Part shown: positions 35,267 to 45,608 of the stretch, one piece after another
How positions within the stretch are numbered: the first letter of the stretch is position 1
Layout of the letters: each line of letters begins with the position of its first letter
NCBI RefSeq assembly: GCF_900104085.1
Contig: NZ_FNLD01000001.1
Span: 62,001 to 126,000 of the forward strand
DNA length: 64,000 bases
Reading direction: 5' to 3'
Source: Pseudoxanthomonas sp. CF125
Lineage (GTDB): Bacteria; Pseudomonadota; Gammaproteobacteria; Xanthomonadales; Xanthomonadaceae
The notes under the pieces: model-generated
Told to the model about the DNA's origin: nothing
Databases searched by the model: none
The model's input: the letters and a program-made list of their open reading frames with translations, nothing else
Translations under genes and position numbers: made by a program

Positions 35267-37243
35267 ATGCTGCAGACACTTCGCGACAAGACCTCCGGTT
35301 GGATAGCCACTATCGTCCTCGGCCTGTTGATCATCCCGTTCGCCTTCGTGGGCGTCAACGAATACATGGGCGGCGGCACCGACAATGCCGTGGCCAAGGT
35401 CGAAGCGCCGCCCACTTGGTGGAAGTCCGCTCCTACCTGGTGGCCGGTTTCCATGTTCTGGCAGCACGAAGAAGTGACCCAGGAAGAATTCCGCGCGCGT
35501 TTCGAGCAGGCGCGGCAGCAGCAGCGGGAGGCGATGGGCGAAAACTTCGACGCGCGCGAATTCGAGACCCAGGAAAACAAGTTGCTGGTATTGGATCAGC
35601 TGATCGACCGGAAGGTCATGCAGCTCAACGCCAAGCGTTCCGGTATTGCGGTCAGCGACGACGCCGTGCGCAAGACGATCACCGAGGCTTTCCAGGTCGG
35701 TGGCAAGTACGACCAGGCAAGTTACGCTGCTTTCCTGAGCGGTCGGGGAATGACTGCAGCCAAGTTCGAAAGCGAACAACGCGACAATCTGCAATTGGCG
35801 TTGATTCCGCAGGGGATCGCCGAATCCGGATTCGTCACCGGCAAGGAAATGGACCGCCTGATCAAATTGCTGGGCGAAACCCGCGACGTCACCATCGCCG
35901 CGTTGAAGGCGCCCGAGATCGGCGCCGACACCGCTGCGGTCACCGATGCGCAAATCAAGGCCTGGTACGAAGCGCACCCGGCCGACTACAAGCAGGGCGA
36001 ATCGGTAAGCCTGGAATACGTGGATGTGGATGCGGCGACGCTGTCGCCGACCACCGCACCGGTGGACGAAGCGGCGCTGCGCAAGCGCTATGAGCAGGAG
36101 AAGTCGCGTTTCATGAGCGCCGAACAGCGCCTGGCTTCGCACATCCTGATCATGGTGCCGGCGGACGCGAATGCCGCCGCACAGAAGGCCGCGGAACAGA
36201 AAGCCGCCGCGCTGGCGGCGCAGGCGAAGCAGCCCGGCGCGGATTTCGCGGCGCTGGCCAAAGCCAATTCGCAAGACGACGGCTCCAAGAACAACGGCGG
36301 AGAATTGCCGTGGGTGGCTCGCGACGGCACCATGACCAAGCCGTTCGAAGATGCGATGTTCAGCATGCAGCCCGGCGAAATCTCCGGCCCGATCAAGACC
36401 GAGTTCGGATACCACGTCCTGCAATTGCGCGAGATCAAGCCCGGCCAGGGCAAATCGTTCGAGGAAGTGCGCGATGTGCTGGCCCGCGAGCAGGCCGATT
36501 CGGAAGGCGAGCGCGCCTATAACGATCTGGCAGGGCGCGTGGTCAACGAAGTATTGAAGAATCCCACTTCGCTGGCGCCGGCGGCCAAGGCGGTGGGGTT
36601 GCCAGTGCAGCGGATCGGTCCGTTCTCGCGTGCGACCGCCTCGGGCATCGCCGCCAATCCGGCGGTGTTGCGTGCGGCGTTCTCCGATTCGCTGGTGCAG
36701 GACGGCACGGTGAGCGATCCGATCGAGATCGGTCCGAAGCACGCGGTCTTCATCCGCGTGTTGCAGCACACGCCGGAGCAGGCCCAGCCGATCGCGCAGG
36801 TCCGCGATGCCGTCATCGCCGCGATCCGCACCGACCGCGCGGCCAAGGCGGCGGAAAAAGCCGCGGACGCGATTCTGGCCCGCATCGCCAAGGGCGAAAC
36901 CCTGCAGGCCATCGCCGCGGCCGACAAGCTGCAGACCGGCGAGCTGCCTGGCATCCCGCGCGGCGCGCCGATGCCGTCGCCGGAAATCAATGCGGCCATC
37001 TTCGCAACGCAGAAGCCGGCCGCGGGCAAGGCATCGGTTGGAAAGGCGCGGATGGAGGACGGGAACTATGTGGTCTTCGTGGTCAACAAGGTCACCGAAG
37101 GCGACCTGACCAAGATCACCCCGGAACAGCGCATGCAGTTGCAGCAGCAGGTGGCGCAGATGGGCGCCGCCGGCGATGTCGCTTCGTACGTGGGCGCGCT
37201 GCGCAAGCAGTACAAGATCACCCGCCGCGAAGACAAGCTCTGA
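35267..37243 (+). CDS. ppiD: Peptidyl-prolyl isomerase PpiD (periplasmic folding factor)
   Basis: A 658-residue inner-membrane-anchored chaperone. A short cytoplasmic start (MLQTLRDKTSGW) is followed by one membrane helix (residues 12-30) and a SurA-like N-domain. The parvulin domain lies at about residues 285-395 (RLASHILIM ... PGEISGPIKTEFGYHVLQL), and a long C-terminal domain follows. PpiD binds proteins leaving the Sec translocon. Odd feature: residues 51-65 contain five tryptophans (TWWKSAPTWWPVSMFW) just after the membrane helix. A terminator follows the gene. Confidence 0.93.
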   Translation: MLQTLRDKTSGWIATIVLGLLIIPFAFVGVNEYMGGGTDNAVAKVEAPPTWWKSAPTWWPVSMFWQHEEVTQEEFRARFEQARQQQREAMGENFDAREFETQENKLLVLDQLIDRKVMQLNAKRSGIAVSDDAVRKTITEAFQVGGKYDQASYAAFLSGRGMTAAKFESEQRDNLQLALIPQGIAESGFVTGKEMDRLIKLLGETRDVTIAALKAPEIGADTAAVTDAQIKAWYEAHPADYKQGESVSLEYVDVDAATLSPTTAPVDEAALRKRYEQEKSRFMSAEQRLASHILIMVPADANAAAQKAAEQKAAALAAQAKQPGADFAALAKANSQDDGSKNNGGELPWVARDGTMTKPFEDAMFSMQPGEISGPIKTEFGYHVLQLREIKPGQGKSFEEVRDVLAREQADSEGERAYNDLAGRVVNEVLKNPTSLAPAAKAVGLPVQRIGPFSRATASGIAANPAVLRAAFSDSLVQDGTVSDPIEIGPKHAVFIRVLQHTPEQAQPIAQVRDAVIAAIRTDRAAKAAEKAADAILARIAKGETLQAIAAADKLQTGELPGIPRGAPMPSPEINAAIFATQKPAAGKASVGKARMEDGNYVVFVVNKVTEGDLTKITPEQRMQLQQQVAQMGAAGDVASYVGALRKQYKITRREDKL

Positions 37244-37263
37244 AGTCCTCGACAGCGGCCGTG

Positions 37264-37292
37264 AAAAAGCCCGGCGTTGCCGGGCTTTTTTT
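37264..37292. terminator. Bidirectional intrinsic terminator between ppiD and fabI
   Basis: AAAAAGCCCGGC-GTT-GCCGGGCTTTTTTT has a 12-bp stem with A and T tracts on both sides, so it serves ppiD and possibly fabI. Confidence 0.9.
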
Positions 37293-37344
37293 ATGCGCGT
37301 TAATTGAACTTGGCTAGGTCACCGCATGCTCGTACATCGCGCGC

Positions 37345-37368
37345 GTCGGGGGCGTAGCCCCGACCTAC
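37345..37368. repeat. Single REP-like palindrome after fabI
   Basis: On the minus strand it begins GTAGGTCGGGGC-TAC-GCCCCCGAC. It shares the GTAG terminus with the other REP units, but here the stop codon of fabI (TAA) lies five bases outside the element. Confidence 0.65.
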
Positions 37369-37372
37369 CTGA

Positions 37373-38164
37373 TTACTCTTCGCCGATACCGGTCATGCCC
37401 AGGATGTTGTAGCCGGCATCGACATAGGTCACTTCGCCGGTGACGCCTGCGGCCAGATCCGAGCACAGGAAGGCGCCCACATTGCCGACGTCTTCGATGG
37501 TGACGGTGCGGCGCAGCGGCGAATAGGCTTCCACGTGCCCCAGGATGTTGCGGAATCCGCCGATGCCGGCCGCCGCCAGGGTCTTGATGGGACCGGCGGA
37601 GATCGCATTGACGCGGATGCCTTCCGGGCCCAGGTTCAGCGCCAGGTAGCGCACCGTCGCTTCCAGGCTGGCCTTGGCCACGCCCATGACGTTGTAGTTT
37701 TGCAACGCACGCTCGGCGCCGAGATAACTGAGGGTCAGGACAGCGCCGTTGCGTCCCTGCATGGCGGGGCGCGCGGCCTTGGCCAGCGCCGCCAGCGAAT
37801 AGGCCGAGATGTCGTGGGCCAGGGCGAAGTTCTCGCGGGTCAGGCCGTCCAGGAAACCGCCGGTGATGGCCTCGCGCGGGGCGAAAGCGATGGCGTGCAC
37901 CAGGATGTCGAAACCGTCCCAGCGCTTTCCCAGCTGTTCGAAGCACGCGGCGATCTGCGCATCGTCGGTGACGTCCAGGGGGAGCACAATGTCGCTGCCG
38001 TATTCGGCGGCCGCTTTTTCGACGCGCGATTTCAGCCGGTCGTTCTGATAGGTGAAGGCCAGTTCCGCGCCTTCCCGGTGCATGGCTTCGGCGATACCCG
38101 AAGCGATGGAGCGTTCGCTGGCGATGCCGGTGATGAGTGCGCGCTTGCCTTGCAGGAAACCCAT
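37373..38164 (-). CDS. fabI: Enoyl-[acyl-carrier-protein] reductase FabI
   Basis: A 263-residue short-chain dehydrogenase-type reductase for the last step of fatty-acid elongation. The N-terminus [21 protein letters not shown] is the FabI cofactor motif. The catalytic Y-x6-K is visible as YNVMGVAK, with the upstream Tyr in [28 protein letters not shown] is the substrate loop. The family is the target of triclosan and isoniazid-like drugs. It is transcribed alone, ending against ppiD. Confidence 0.95.
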   Translation of the reverse strand: MGFLQGKRALITGIASERSIASGIAEAMHREGAELAFTYQNDRLKSRVEKAAAEYGSDIVLPLDVTDDAQIAACFEQLGKRWDGFDILVHAIAFAPREAITGGFLDGLTRENFALAHDISAYSLAALAKAARPAMQGRNGAVLTLSYLGAERALQNYNVMGVAKASLEATVRYLALNLGPEGIRVNAISAGPIKTLAAAGIGGFRNILGHVEAYSPLRRTVTIEDVGNVGAFLCSDLAAGVTGEVTYVDAGYNILGMTGIGEE

Positions 38165-38240
38165 GGATTTTCTCGTCGATTGAGCAATGGCTCTATTTTG
38201 CCACTTTTTGCCGACGGACTTTTCCGCGCTGGCGATCGGC

Positions 38241-39500
38241 TCATTTGTCGCCGTCGTCGCCTTCCAGTTTCAGGACCATGCCCGGTTGCAGCACTGCGGT
38301 GCTGGCCAGGCCGTTGCGGGCCAGCAATTGCTGCGGCGGCAGGCCGTAGCGGCGCGCGATGGTCCAGGCCGATTCACCGCGCCGTACGGTGTGTGAACCG
38401 GCAGGTGCGGACTGTTTGGAAGCCGTGGCCCGAGAGGAGGGTTTGGATTGCGTCGGGGCCGGAAGGGCGGGAGGGCCCAGCACGCGCTCGGCAGCGACGG
38501 CCGCTGTTCCTGCGCTGGAGGGCGCGAGCACCCGCATGGGTTTGCCGCCGCGCGACAGGCCGGCGACGAGCGCGGGGTTGAGCCGCCGCAACAGCGCGCT
38601 GTCGTGGCCCTGCTGCTTGGACCACTCGTCCAGGCTGGCGACATCTCCCGGCAGCGTTTGCGAAGCCAGGCGCGGGACATCGCGGTCCAAGGTCCGCAGC
38701 CATTCCTCGCGGTCGTCGGCCTGCTGGAAGATGCAGGCCAGGGCATGGAGCTTTTCCACGTACGCGTAGGTGATGCCCGACAATCCGGGCAACTGCGCGG
38801 GCTTGGCGTTCTGGGCGTTCATGCCGGCGCGGCGCATCGATTGCAGGATGCGGTACTCGCCTGCGTTGTAGCCCATCACCGCCAGCCGCCAGTCGCCGCC
38901 GAACATCCCATGCAGGGTCTTGAGGTAACGCACGGCGGCCTGGGTGGAATCCACCGGCGACAGGCGCCCGTCGTAGCCGCTGCGCATGGCGACGCCATGG
39001 TTGCGGGCGGTGATGCCGATGAATTGCCACAGTCCGGCCGGGCCGCTGGCGCTGCGCGCGCCGGGCTTGTAGCCGCTTTCGACGAAGGGAATCAGGGCGA
39101 ATTCGGTAGGCAGGTCGGCTTGGCGCAGCGAATCGACCACGTAGCCGAACAGCGGCAGCAGGTCGTCGTTGCCCCGCGCCAGTTGCCCGGGGGCGTGACC
39201 GAAATGCTTCTTCCAGCGCGCGCTGGTGGCGGCGGCGTCGCAAGTGGGGTCGGCCAGGCCGGCGCGGAAACTTTCGTAGATCTCGCGTCCGTTGCGCTGT
39301 CTGGAGACAGGTACCGATTCGAGTTCGAGCGGGGGGCCGTCGGCAGCCGACGCGCTTGCGGCCAGGACCAGACTGGAGTTGCCGGAATCGGCGCCGGGGC
39401 TTTTGCCTGCCTGTTCGTCCCCCGGTTCGGCCGCCTGCAACGCAGCGGAAATTCCCAGCGCGCACAGCAAGGACCACGCGCGACAACCACGCAGCCTCAT
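38241..39500 (-). CDS. mltD: MltD-like membrane-bound lytic transglycosylase
   Basis: A 419-residue secreted protein. It has a signal peptide ([16 protein letters not shown]), an SLT/GEWL domain with catalytic Glu in [20 protein letters not shown] followed by GPAGLWQFI, and a [10 protein letters not shown] motif. A C-terminal LysM module ([19 protein letters not shown]) binds peptidoglycan. It cleaves glycan strands. The Ala/Ser/Pro-rich linker at about residues 330-365 separates the two parts. The ATG overlaps the gloB stop (ATGA), the same gloB-mltD neighbourhood as in E. coli. Only one LysM is present. Confidence 0.9.
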   Translation of the reverse strand: MRLRGCRAWSLLCALGISAALQAAEPGDEQAGKSPGADSGNSSLVLAASASAADGPPLELESVPVSRQRNGREIYESFRAGLADPTCDAAATSARWKKHFGHAPGQLARGNDDLLPLFGYVVDSLRQADLPTEFALIPFVESGYKPGARSASGPAGLWQFIGITARNHGVAMRSGYDGRLSPVDSTQAAVRYLKTLHGMFGGDWRLAVMGYNAGEYRILQSMRRAGMNAQNAKPAQLPGLSGITYAYVEKLHALACIFQQADDREEWLRTLDRDVPRLASQTLPGDVASLDEWSKQQGHDSALLRRLNPALVAGLSRGGKPMRVLAPSSAGTAAVAAERVLGPPALPAPTQSKPSSRATASKQSAPAGSHTVRRGESAWTIARRYGLPPQQLLARNGLASTAVLQPGMVLKLEGDDGDK

Positions 39501-40264
39501 GCGCGGAAACCGTCCTTCCAGCGCCGCAGCTCGGCGAAGGCTTCCACCCGGTCGGCAGGCGCGCGTCCCAGCCGGCGCGCGATCGCCTCGCGGACCGCGG
39601 GCGCATCCACGCGCAGGAAAGGGTTGGTGTCCAGTTCCACGCTCAAGGCAGAGGGCAGGGTGGGGCGTCCGGCGTGGCGCATGGCTTGGGCTTCCTCGGT
39701 ACGGCGACGCAAAGCGTCGTTGGCGGGGTCCACGGCCCGGGCGAAGGCTGCGTTGGCCAGAGTGTACTCGTGGCCGCAACACACGGCTGTGTCGCCGGGC
39801 AAGCTCGCCAGGCGATCCAGTGAGGCCAGCATTTGCGACGGAGTGCCTTCGAACAGGCGCCCGCAGCCCATGCTGAACAGGGTGTCCCCGCAGAACAGGT
39901 GGCCATTGCCGCCGTGGAAAGCGATATGGCTCAGGGTATGGCCCGGCACGGCCAGCACATCGAATTCCCAGCCATTCAGGCGGAACCGGGAGCCTTCGCC
40001 GACCCGTTCGCTGGCGAGCGGAATCCGCGCGTCCTCGGGCGCGAACACCGGCAGGGTAGGCCAGCGTTCGCGCAGGGCGGCCAGGCCGCCGGCATGGTCG
40101 GGGTGGTGATGGGTGACCAGCACGCCGGCGGGCCACATGCCCAGTTCGCTGGCGGCCAGCACGGGAGCCGCATCGCCGGGGTCCACGATCACGGCATTGC
40201 CGTCGTCGTCCACCAGGGCCCAGATGTAGTTGTCTTCGAAGGCGGGCAGAGCGGTCAGACGCAT
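39497..40264 (-). CDS. gloB: Hydroxyacylglutathione hydrolase (glyoxalase II)
   Basis: A 255-residue metallo-beta-lactamase-fold enzyme that hydrolyses S-lactoylglutathione. It starts [20 protein letters not shown]. The metal-binding motif [14 protein letters not shown] (THxHxDH) is intact, and [33 protein letters not shown] and [14 protein letters not shown] supply the remaining ligands. It diverges from the yafS-like gene. Confidence 0.95.
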   Translation of the reverse strand: MRLTALPAFEDNYIWALVDDDGNAVIVDPGDAAPVLAASELGMWPAGVLVTHHHPDHAGGLAALRERWPTLPVFAPEDARIPLASERVGEGSRFRLNGWEFDVLAVPGHTLSHIAFHGGNGHLFCGDTLFSMGCGRLFEGTPSQMLASLDRLASLPGDTAVCCGHEYTLANAAFARAVDPANDALRRRTEEAQAMRHAGRPTLPSALSVELDTNPFLRVDAPAVREAIARRLGRAPADRVEAFAELRRWKDGFRA

Positions 40265-40339
40265 TGGTCACCAGCGGTAGAGGAGGCGGATTCAACTTCG
40301 AAGGGACGGCCGGTTGAGCGGTCCTCTACAATTCCGAAC

Positions 40340-41002
40340 ATGCCTGTCCTGCAGATCAGCCGTCAACCCGATGCCCTGGCCTGGTTCGACACGGTAAGGG
40401 GTCGGCCCTTGCTGGAGGCGGAACAGAAGGTGATCCGGGGCGCCCTGATTTCGCGGCCCGCCCAGCAACCCTGGCTCTGGGTGCCGCCTCTGGCGCCTGC
40501 CGCAGCGCCGGATGAGACCGGATTGCCGCCCCGCAGCCTGTTGCTGCATCCCCGGGGCGAGCGCTACGCCGGCACCCTGCAATGCGGGCTGCCGCTGCCA
40601 CTGCCCAACGAGTCGATCGGCAACCTGATCCTGCAGCACGTGCTGGACGACGGCAGGGAAGGGCTGCTGGAAGAAGGCGCGCGTGTTCTGGCGCCCGGCG
40701 GGCGGTTGTGGCTGTTCGTGCTCAACCCGTGGAGCCCCTATCGCGCTCGCTGGCGCAGCAGCGGCCTGCAGGCGCGCGACGTGCAGGACTGGCGCCGTCG
40801 CTTGCGCCAGCTCGGCCTGCAGCCCTGCGGCGCCGAAGTGAGTTATCTGGGCCCGCTCTGGCGCATGGCGGCCGGATCGCAGGTGCGGGCCCCCGGCCGG
40901 CTGCGCGCGGTCTGTTTGCTGGAAGCGGAAAAGCGCACCGCCTCCCTGATTCCCCCCGCGCCGGTCTCCCGCCAGTGGCGGGCCGGCGCCGCACCCGCAT
41001 GA
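40340..41002 (+). CDS. YafS-like SAM-dependent methyltransferase
   Basis: A 220-residue protein of the methyltransferase-11 type. [21 protein letters not shown] and [27 protein letters not shown] match the post-I regions of this fold, while the motif I glycines are degenerate ([19 protein letters not shown]). It lies between divergent gloB and rnhA, exactly where E. coli has yafS, which supports the assignment. The substrate is unknown. Confidence 0.8.
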   Translation: MPVLQISRQPDALAWFDTVRGRPLLEAEQKVIRGALISRPAQQPWLWVPPLAPAAAPDETGLPPRSLLLHPRGERYAGTLQCGLPLPLPNESIGNLILQHVLDDGREGLLEEGARVLAPGGRLWLFVLNPWSPYRARWRSSGLQARDVQDWRRRLRQLGLQPCGAEVSYLGPLWRMAAGSQVRAPGRLRAVCLLEAEKRTASLIPPAPVSRQWRAGAAPA

Positions 41003-41031
41003 CGCAAGCGTCTCTCTCAAAAAGGTCAGCA

Positions 41032-41484
41032 ATGAAAGAAGTGGAAGTACATACCGACGGCTCCTGCCTTGGCAATCCCGGTCCCGGCGGCTGGGGCGCG
41101 GTCTTGCGTTACCAGGGACGCGAACGAGAGCTGGCCGGCGGCGAAGCCCTGACCACCAACAATCGCATGGAACTGATGGCCGCGATCATGGCCTTGGAAG
41201 CGCTGAGCGAGCCTTGCCGGATCACCTTGCAGACCGATTCGCAGTACGTACGCCAGGGCATTACCGAATGGATGGCCAACTGGGTGCGACGCAACTGGAA
41301 AACCGCCGGCGGCGATCCGGTCAAGAACCGCGACCTCTGGGAACGCCTGCACGCCGCCACCCAGCGTCACACCATCGAATGGCGCTGGGTGAAAGGCCAC
41401 TCCGGCGACCCGGACAACGAACGCGTGGACGTGCTGGCGCGCAACGAGGCGATCAAATTCCGCGATCTCGCGTCGGTGGGCTGA
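41032..41484 (+). CDS. rnhA: Ribonuclease HI
   Basis: A 150-residue enzyme that degrades RNA in RNA-DNA hybrids. The catalytic acids are visible: Asp9 in [15 protein letters not shown], Glu in [10 protein letters not shown], Asp in LQTDSQYV, and Asp in the C-terminal [12 protein letters not shown]. The basic handle [12 protein letters not shown] is also present. I use the ATG at 41032 (AAGG upstream); an in-frame ATG at 40999 overlaps the yafS stop (ATGA) and would add 11 residues. Confidence 0.95.
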   Translation: MKEVEVHTDGSCLGNPGPGGWGAVLRYQGRERELAGGEALTTNNRMELMAAIMALEALSEPCRITLQTDSQYVRQGITEWMANWVRRNWKTAGGDPVKNRDLWERLHAATQRHTIEWRWVKGHSGDPDNERVDVLARNEAIKFRDLASVG

Positions 41485-41485
41485 G

Positions 41486-42016
41486 ATGAGCGAAGCGATC
41501 CTCCAGACCGAACGCCTGCAACTGCATGAACTCTCCGACCAATCGCAGGAAGACATCGCCTTCGTCCATCGGCTGCTCAACGAGCCCAGCTTTCTCGAAA
41601 ACATCGGCGACCGCGGCGTGCGCAACCTCGAGGATGCGCGCGGCTACATCGTGAAAGGGCCGATGACCAGCTACCGCGCCAACGGCTTCGGCCTGTACCG
41701 CGTGCAGACCAGACAAGGAGGGCAGACCGTGGGCATGTGCGGTCTGGTCAACCGCCCCACCTTGGACGACGTGGATCTGGGATACGCCTTGCTGCCGGAA
41801 TTCTGCGGACACGGATATGCGGTGGAAGCAGGTGCGGCGGTTCTGGCCGACGCACGCGAACGGCTGGGGTTGGAACGGATTGTCGCCATCGTCGATCCGC
41901 GCAACGCCGGTTCGATCCGGGTGCTTGAAAAACTCGATTTCCGCTTCGAGAAAATGGTCCAGCTAACACCGGACGACGTCACGCTCAAGCTGTTCGCATC
42001 CGGGCCCTCGAGGTAA
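41486..42016 (+). CDS. GNAT-family acetyltransferase (RimJ/RimL-like)
   Basis: A 176-residue protein. It starts LQTERLQLHELSDQSQEDIAF, the opening strand of the RimJ/RimL type, and has GMCGLVNRPTLDDVDLGYALL and the acetyl-CoA loop FCGHGYAVEA. DPRNAGSIRVLEKLDFRFE closes the fold. The usual Q/RxxGxG/A is C-G-H-G-Y-A. It begins one base after rnhA and is followed by dnaQ after eight bases, so the three form one transcription unit. Confidence 0.87.
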   Translation: MSEAILQTERLQLHELSDQSQEDIAFVHRLLNEPSFLENIGDRGVRNLEDARGYIVKGPMTSYRANGFGLYRVQTRQGGQTVGMCGLVNRPTLDDVDLGYALLPEFCGHGYAVEAGAAVLADARERLGLERIVAIVDPRNAGSIRVLEKLDFRFEKMVQLTPDDVTLKLFASGPSR

Positions 42017-42024
42017 GCTGCCGC

Positions 42025-42735
42025 ATGCGCCAAATCATCCTGGATACCGAAACCACCGGCCTTGAATGGAAGAAGGGCAACCGCGTGGTGGAGATCGGCT
42101 GCGTGGAACTGATGGAGCGCCGGCCTACCGGCAATACCTACCATCAGTACATCAACCCCCAGCGCGAATTCGAGCAGGGCGCGGCCGAAGTGACCGGGCT
42201 GAGCCTGGAATTCCTGGCCGACAAGCCCGTGTTCGCCGACATCGCCGACGGCTTCCTGCAGTTCATCGACGGCGCCGAGCTGATCATCCACAACGCCGCC
42301 TTCGACATCGGCTTCCTGGACAACGAGCTGTCGCTGCTGGGCGAGCGCTACGGACGCATGCGCGACCGCGTGCAGGTGGAGGATTCGCTGCTGATGGCGC
42401 GGCAGCGCTTCCCCGGCCAGCGCAATTCGCTGGACGCGCTTTGCAAACGCCTGGGTGTGGACAACACCCACCGCCAGTTGCATGGCGCGCTGCTGGACGC
42501 GCAGTTGTTGTGTGAGGTGTACCTGCACCTGACCGCGGGGCAAAGCGAGATCGGCTTCGGCGGCGACGAGTCTTCACAACAGACGACGGCTGCACCGGTG
42601 TTCGTCTTGCCGGCGGAGGGAACGCGGCCGCGCGTGCTGGTCAGCGAAATCGAGCTGGCCGCCCACGAATCGCGCCTGGCCGTGCTGCGCAAGAAATCGG
42701 GCGATAAATGCCTGTGGGACGTCGTCCCCTTGTAG
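42025..42735 (+). CDS. dnaQ: DNA polymerase III epsilon subunit (proofreading exonuclease)
   Basis: A 236-residue protein with the DEDDh exonuclease motifs: Asp7/Glu9 in IILDTETTGLEW, Asp in IIHNAAFDIGFLD, and the His/Asp pair in HRQLHGALLDAQLL. It proofreads the replicative polymerase through its N-terminal domain; the C-terminal tail binds the alpha subunit. In E. coli dnaQ is divergent from rnhA; here they are collinear. The TAG stop is the first TAG of a REP dimer. Confidence 0.95.
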   Translation: MRQIILDTETTGLEWKKGNRVVEIGCVELMERRPTGNTYHQYINPQREFEQGAAEVTGLSLEFLADKPVFADIADGFLQFIDGAELIIHNAAFDIGFLDNELSLLGERYGRMRDRVQVEDSLLMARQRFPGQRNSLDALCKRLGVDNTHRQLHGALLDAQLLCEVYLHLTAGQSEIGFGGDESSQQTTAAPVFVLPAEGTRPRVLVSEIELAAHESRLAVLRKKSGDKCLWDVVPL

Positions 42736-42825
42736 GAGCTGCGTAAGCTGCGACCACGGCAACCGAACCTGCGGAAAACCTCACGTGTCCGGACGATCTC
42801 CGGTCGCAGCTTACGCAGCTCCTAC
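42732..42825. repeat. REP dimer (GTAGGAGCTGCG family), copy 2
   Basis: It has the same 23-bp unit and inverse partner as the dimers at 10670 and 53734. Here the outer TGTAG on the left supplies the dnaQ stop codon (42733-42735). The right end lies seven bases before the stop of the convergent PP2C gene. Confidence 0.9.
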
Positions 42826-42832
42826 AGGGCTG

Positions 42833-43537
42833 TCAGTGGCAGCGGACCAGGATCGCGGTGACGTTGTCGGATCCGCCGCCGTCCAGTGCCGCGGCGATCA
42901 GCGTATCCACGCATTCCTGCGCGCTGCAATCGTTGTGGCGCAAGGTGTTGGCGATGCCCTTGTCGTCCACTTCCTCGGTCAGGCCGTCGCTGCAGAGCAG
43001 CAGCTGCATGCCGGGTTTCAGTTCCCCGGTCATGGTTTCCACGTTCAGATGATTGGGGTCGGTCACTCCCAGGGCCTGGGTGACCACATTGCGGTGCGGA
43101 TGGGAGCGCGCTTGCTCGCTGGTCAGGGAGCCCTGCACGATCAGTTCCTGCACGTAGCTGTGGTCCTGGCTGAGCTGGGCCAGGTTGCCGTCGCGCCACA
43201 GGTAGGCCCGGCTGTCGCCCACCCAGGCCACTTCGAAGCGGTTGCCGTGCACGCGCACCGCCACCACCGTGGTGCCCATCGGCAGGGTGTCGTTGCGGCG
43301 CTTGGAGGTGCGGATGATCTCTTCGTCGGCGATGCGGATGGCCTGGGCCAGCGGGGTGCCGTCGCGGATCTCGCGCACGATGGTTTCGCGGGCCAAGGCG
43401 CTGGCGACTTCGCCGCAGGCGTGTCCGCCCATGCCGTCGGCCACCAGCCACAGCCCCAGTTCGCTGTCGCCGTAATAGGTGTCTTCGTTCAAGTCGCGGC
43501 GGAGCCCAACGTGGGTAAGGTGTCCGAATTCGATCAT
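42833..43537 (-). CDS. PP2C-family Ser/Thr protein phosphatase
   Basis: A 234-residue phosphatase of the Stp1/PrpC group. Metal-binding motifs are intact: LRRDLNEDTYY (motif 1), LWLVADGMGGHACGE (motif 2), TTVVAVRVHGNRFEVAWVGDSRAYLWRDG (motifs 3-4, in two strands), and the C-terminal GGSDNVTAILVRC. It reverses Hanks-type kinase phosphorylation; no kinase gene is nearby. It converges on dnaQ. Confidence 0.92.
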   Translation of the reverse strand: MIEFGHLTHVGLRRDLNEDTYYGDSELGLWLVADGMGGHACGEVASALARETIVREIRDGTPLAQAIRIADEEIIRTSKRRNDTLPMGTTVVAVRVHGNRFEVAWVGDSRAYLWRDGNLAQLSQDHSYVQELIVQGSLTSEQARSHPHRNVVTQALGVTDPNHLNVETMTGELKPGMQLLLCSDGLTEEVDDKGIANTLRHNDCSAQECVDTLIAAALDGGGSDNVTAILVRCH

Positions 43538-43683
43538 GGCGCCCTGTTGGTCTGAATCCGATTATCCCTATCGGCTTGAACGGCATGATCGCGGGGAAAC
43601 GGACAAGCGGCAAGGTTTTGCGGGACCGCGGGGCTGCGAGGGTTCAGCGACAGCGCGAAAGCCGGCGAACATGGCCATCGCGC

Positions 43684-43712
43684 TTGTCCCGGGATGGTCC
43701 GCCCCGTATCAT
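43684..43712 (+). promoter_or_regulatory. Promoter of tRNA-Ser(CGA)
   Basis: TTGTCC at 43684-43689 and TATCAT at 43707-43712 are spaced by 17 bp, giving a start near 43719, 26 bases before the tRNA. Confidence 0.65.
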
Positions 43713-43744
43713 GCACGGCCCCGGCCGGTATGGGCGGGGCGACC

Positions 43745-44040
<296 letters not shown>

Positions 44041-44106
44041 TGGCGGCAACAGACCGCCAACGCCCGTTCCCTTACACTTCCCGGTCCCGCAATCAGAGCC
44101 GATGCC

Positions 44107-44514
44107 ATGTCAGAGATCCAAGTCCCCGTTTCCTTCGGCGAGCTGCTCGACAAGATCGCCATCCTGCAGATCAAATCCGAGCGGATGAGCGACGAAACCA
44201 AACTGGCCAACGTGCGCAACGAGCTCTCCGCGCTGGAGAACACCTGGATGGCGCATCCGGCCGCCGGCCAGAATATCGTCGATCTGCGTGCGCAGCTGAA
44301 GGCGGTCAACGAACGCCTGTGGGTGATCGAGGACGACATCCGCATCAAGGAAAAAGCGCAGGAATTCGACGCCGAATTCATCCGCTTGGCGCGCGCGGTG
44401 TATTTCGAGAACGACGACCGCGCGCGGATCAAGAAGGACATCAACCTGGCGCTGGGTTCCAGCTATGTGGAAGAGAAGTCCTACCAGGATTACCGGGCCG
44501 CTTCCAATCCCTGA
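44107..44514 (+). CDS. DUF6165 family protein
   Basis: A 135-residue soluble, mostly helical protein starting MSEIQVPVSFGELLDKIAIL with a QIKSERMSDETKLANVRNEL helix. This is the pattern of the DUF6165 family, usually found near LPS or polysaccharide genes. Here it faces the heptosyltransferase gene. The charge pattern after residue 50 suggests a coiled coil. The function is unknown. I start at 44107, 273 bp after the tRNA; in-frame sequence upstream belongs to the repeat region. Confidence 0.75.
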   Translation: MSEIQVPVSFGELLDKIAILQIKSERMSDETKLANVRNELSALENTWMAHPAAGQNIVDLRAQLKAVNERLWVIEDDIRIKEKAQEFDAEFIRLARAVYFENDDRARIKKDINLALGSSYVEEKSYQDYRAASNP

Positions 44515-44534
44515 TCGTTGCGCCGATCCCTTCC

Positions 44535-45587
44535 CTAGGCGGGAAGCCGGTCCGCGCGATAACGCTCGAACGCCGCGATCGCGTCGTCCACGCCGATCAA
44601 CGCCATCACCTCGTCGAACTCGATCTTGCTTCCCCATTTGAGTTCCGACGCAGGTTTGCCCAGGAACTTGCGCGCGGCCGCATCGTACTTGTCCACGCAA
44701 TAGCGCACATCCGAGTACGGCCCGCTGCGCAGCGGATTGCTGGCGGCGTGCAGGCCCAGCACCTTCGCGCCCATCGCATTGGCGATGTGCATCGGGCCGG
44801 AGTCCGGCGTCATCACCAGGTCGGCGCGCTCCAGCAGGGCGGGCAGCTGCTTCAACGTGTCCTTGCCGACGAGGTCCAGCGCGGTAGCCTTCATCGCCGC
44901 GACGATCGCGTCGGTAGTGCTGCGTTCCAGCTCGCTGCGGCCGCCGCACAGGACGATGCGCCAGCCCTGGGCCGCGGCATGGTCGGCGACGGCGGCATAG
45001 CGGTCCGGGTACCAGTTGCGGCGCGTGTGGCTGGAGCAGGGCGAGATCATCAAGGTCGGCGTTCGATCATCATCGGCCCACTGCGCCCTGGCCCATTCGC
45101 GCGCGTCCTCGGGTACCGGTAGGTTCCACACGACTTCGGTCTGCTTCAGACCCAGCGGCTCGCAGAAACTGCCGATGGCGTCCAGCACATGGATGCCGGG
45201 ACGGTCGGGGATGCGTTCGTTGATGAAGAGGCCATGCAGGTCCTTGGCGCGGGCGCGGTCGTAGCCGATGCGGCGCCTGGCGGGAACGAAGGCCGACAGC
45301 ACGTTGGCGCGCAAGGCCACCTGCATCTGCAGCAGCGCATCGAAACCCTCCGCCGGCAACTGCTTGCGCAATTCGCGCATGCCCGCCAGTCCGGAGCGCT
45401 TGTCGTAGGCATGGAAAATCACCCCGTCCAGGCCTTCCAGCAGCTTCTGGCCGCCCTTGTCGATGATCCAGTGCAGCTGCGATTGCGGCCATGCGCTTTG
45501 CAACGTGCGGACCAAAGGTACGACGTGGGTCACATCGCCCAGCGCCGACAGGCGCAGCAGGCACAGCGATAAGGGATTGGTAGACAA
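44535..45587 (-). CDS. Lipopolysaccharide heptosyltransferase (GT9 family)
   Basis: A 350-residue GT-B enzyme of the WaaC/WaaF family. The [20 protein letters not shown] start, the [23 protein letters not shown] segment and the C-terminal [17 protein letters not shown] (donor-binding TPDSGPMH) are diagnostic. It adds L-glycero-D-manno-heptose to the LPS inner core. The start appears to be a TTG at 45587; no ATG or GTG lies nearby in frame. It diverges from kdkA with 21 bp between starts, so their promoters overlap the coding ends. Confidence 0.88.
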   Translation of the reverse strand: MSTNPLSLCLLRLSALGDVTHVVPLVRTLQSAWPQSQLHWIIDKGGQKLLEGLDGVIFHAYDKRSGLAGMRELRKQLPAEGFDALLQMQVALRANVLSAFVPARRRIGYDRARAKDLHGLFINERIPDRPGIHVLDAIGSFCEPLGLKQTEVVWNLPVPEDAREWARAQWADDDRTPTLMISPCSSHTRRNWYPDRYAAVADHAAAQGWRIVLCGGRSELERSTTDAIVAAMKATALDLVGKDTLKQLPALLERADLVMTPDSGPMHIANAMGAKVLGLHAASNPLRSGPYSDVRYCVDKYDAAARKFLGKPASELKWGSKIEFDEVMALIGVDDAIAAFERYRADRLPA

Positions 45588-45608
45588 GTATTGTTAGACT
45601 CGGAGGGA

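Noticed and set aside
37295..37372. A gene between ppiD and fabI
   Set aside because: The stretch is short and holds only a terminator and a REP palindrome.
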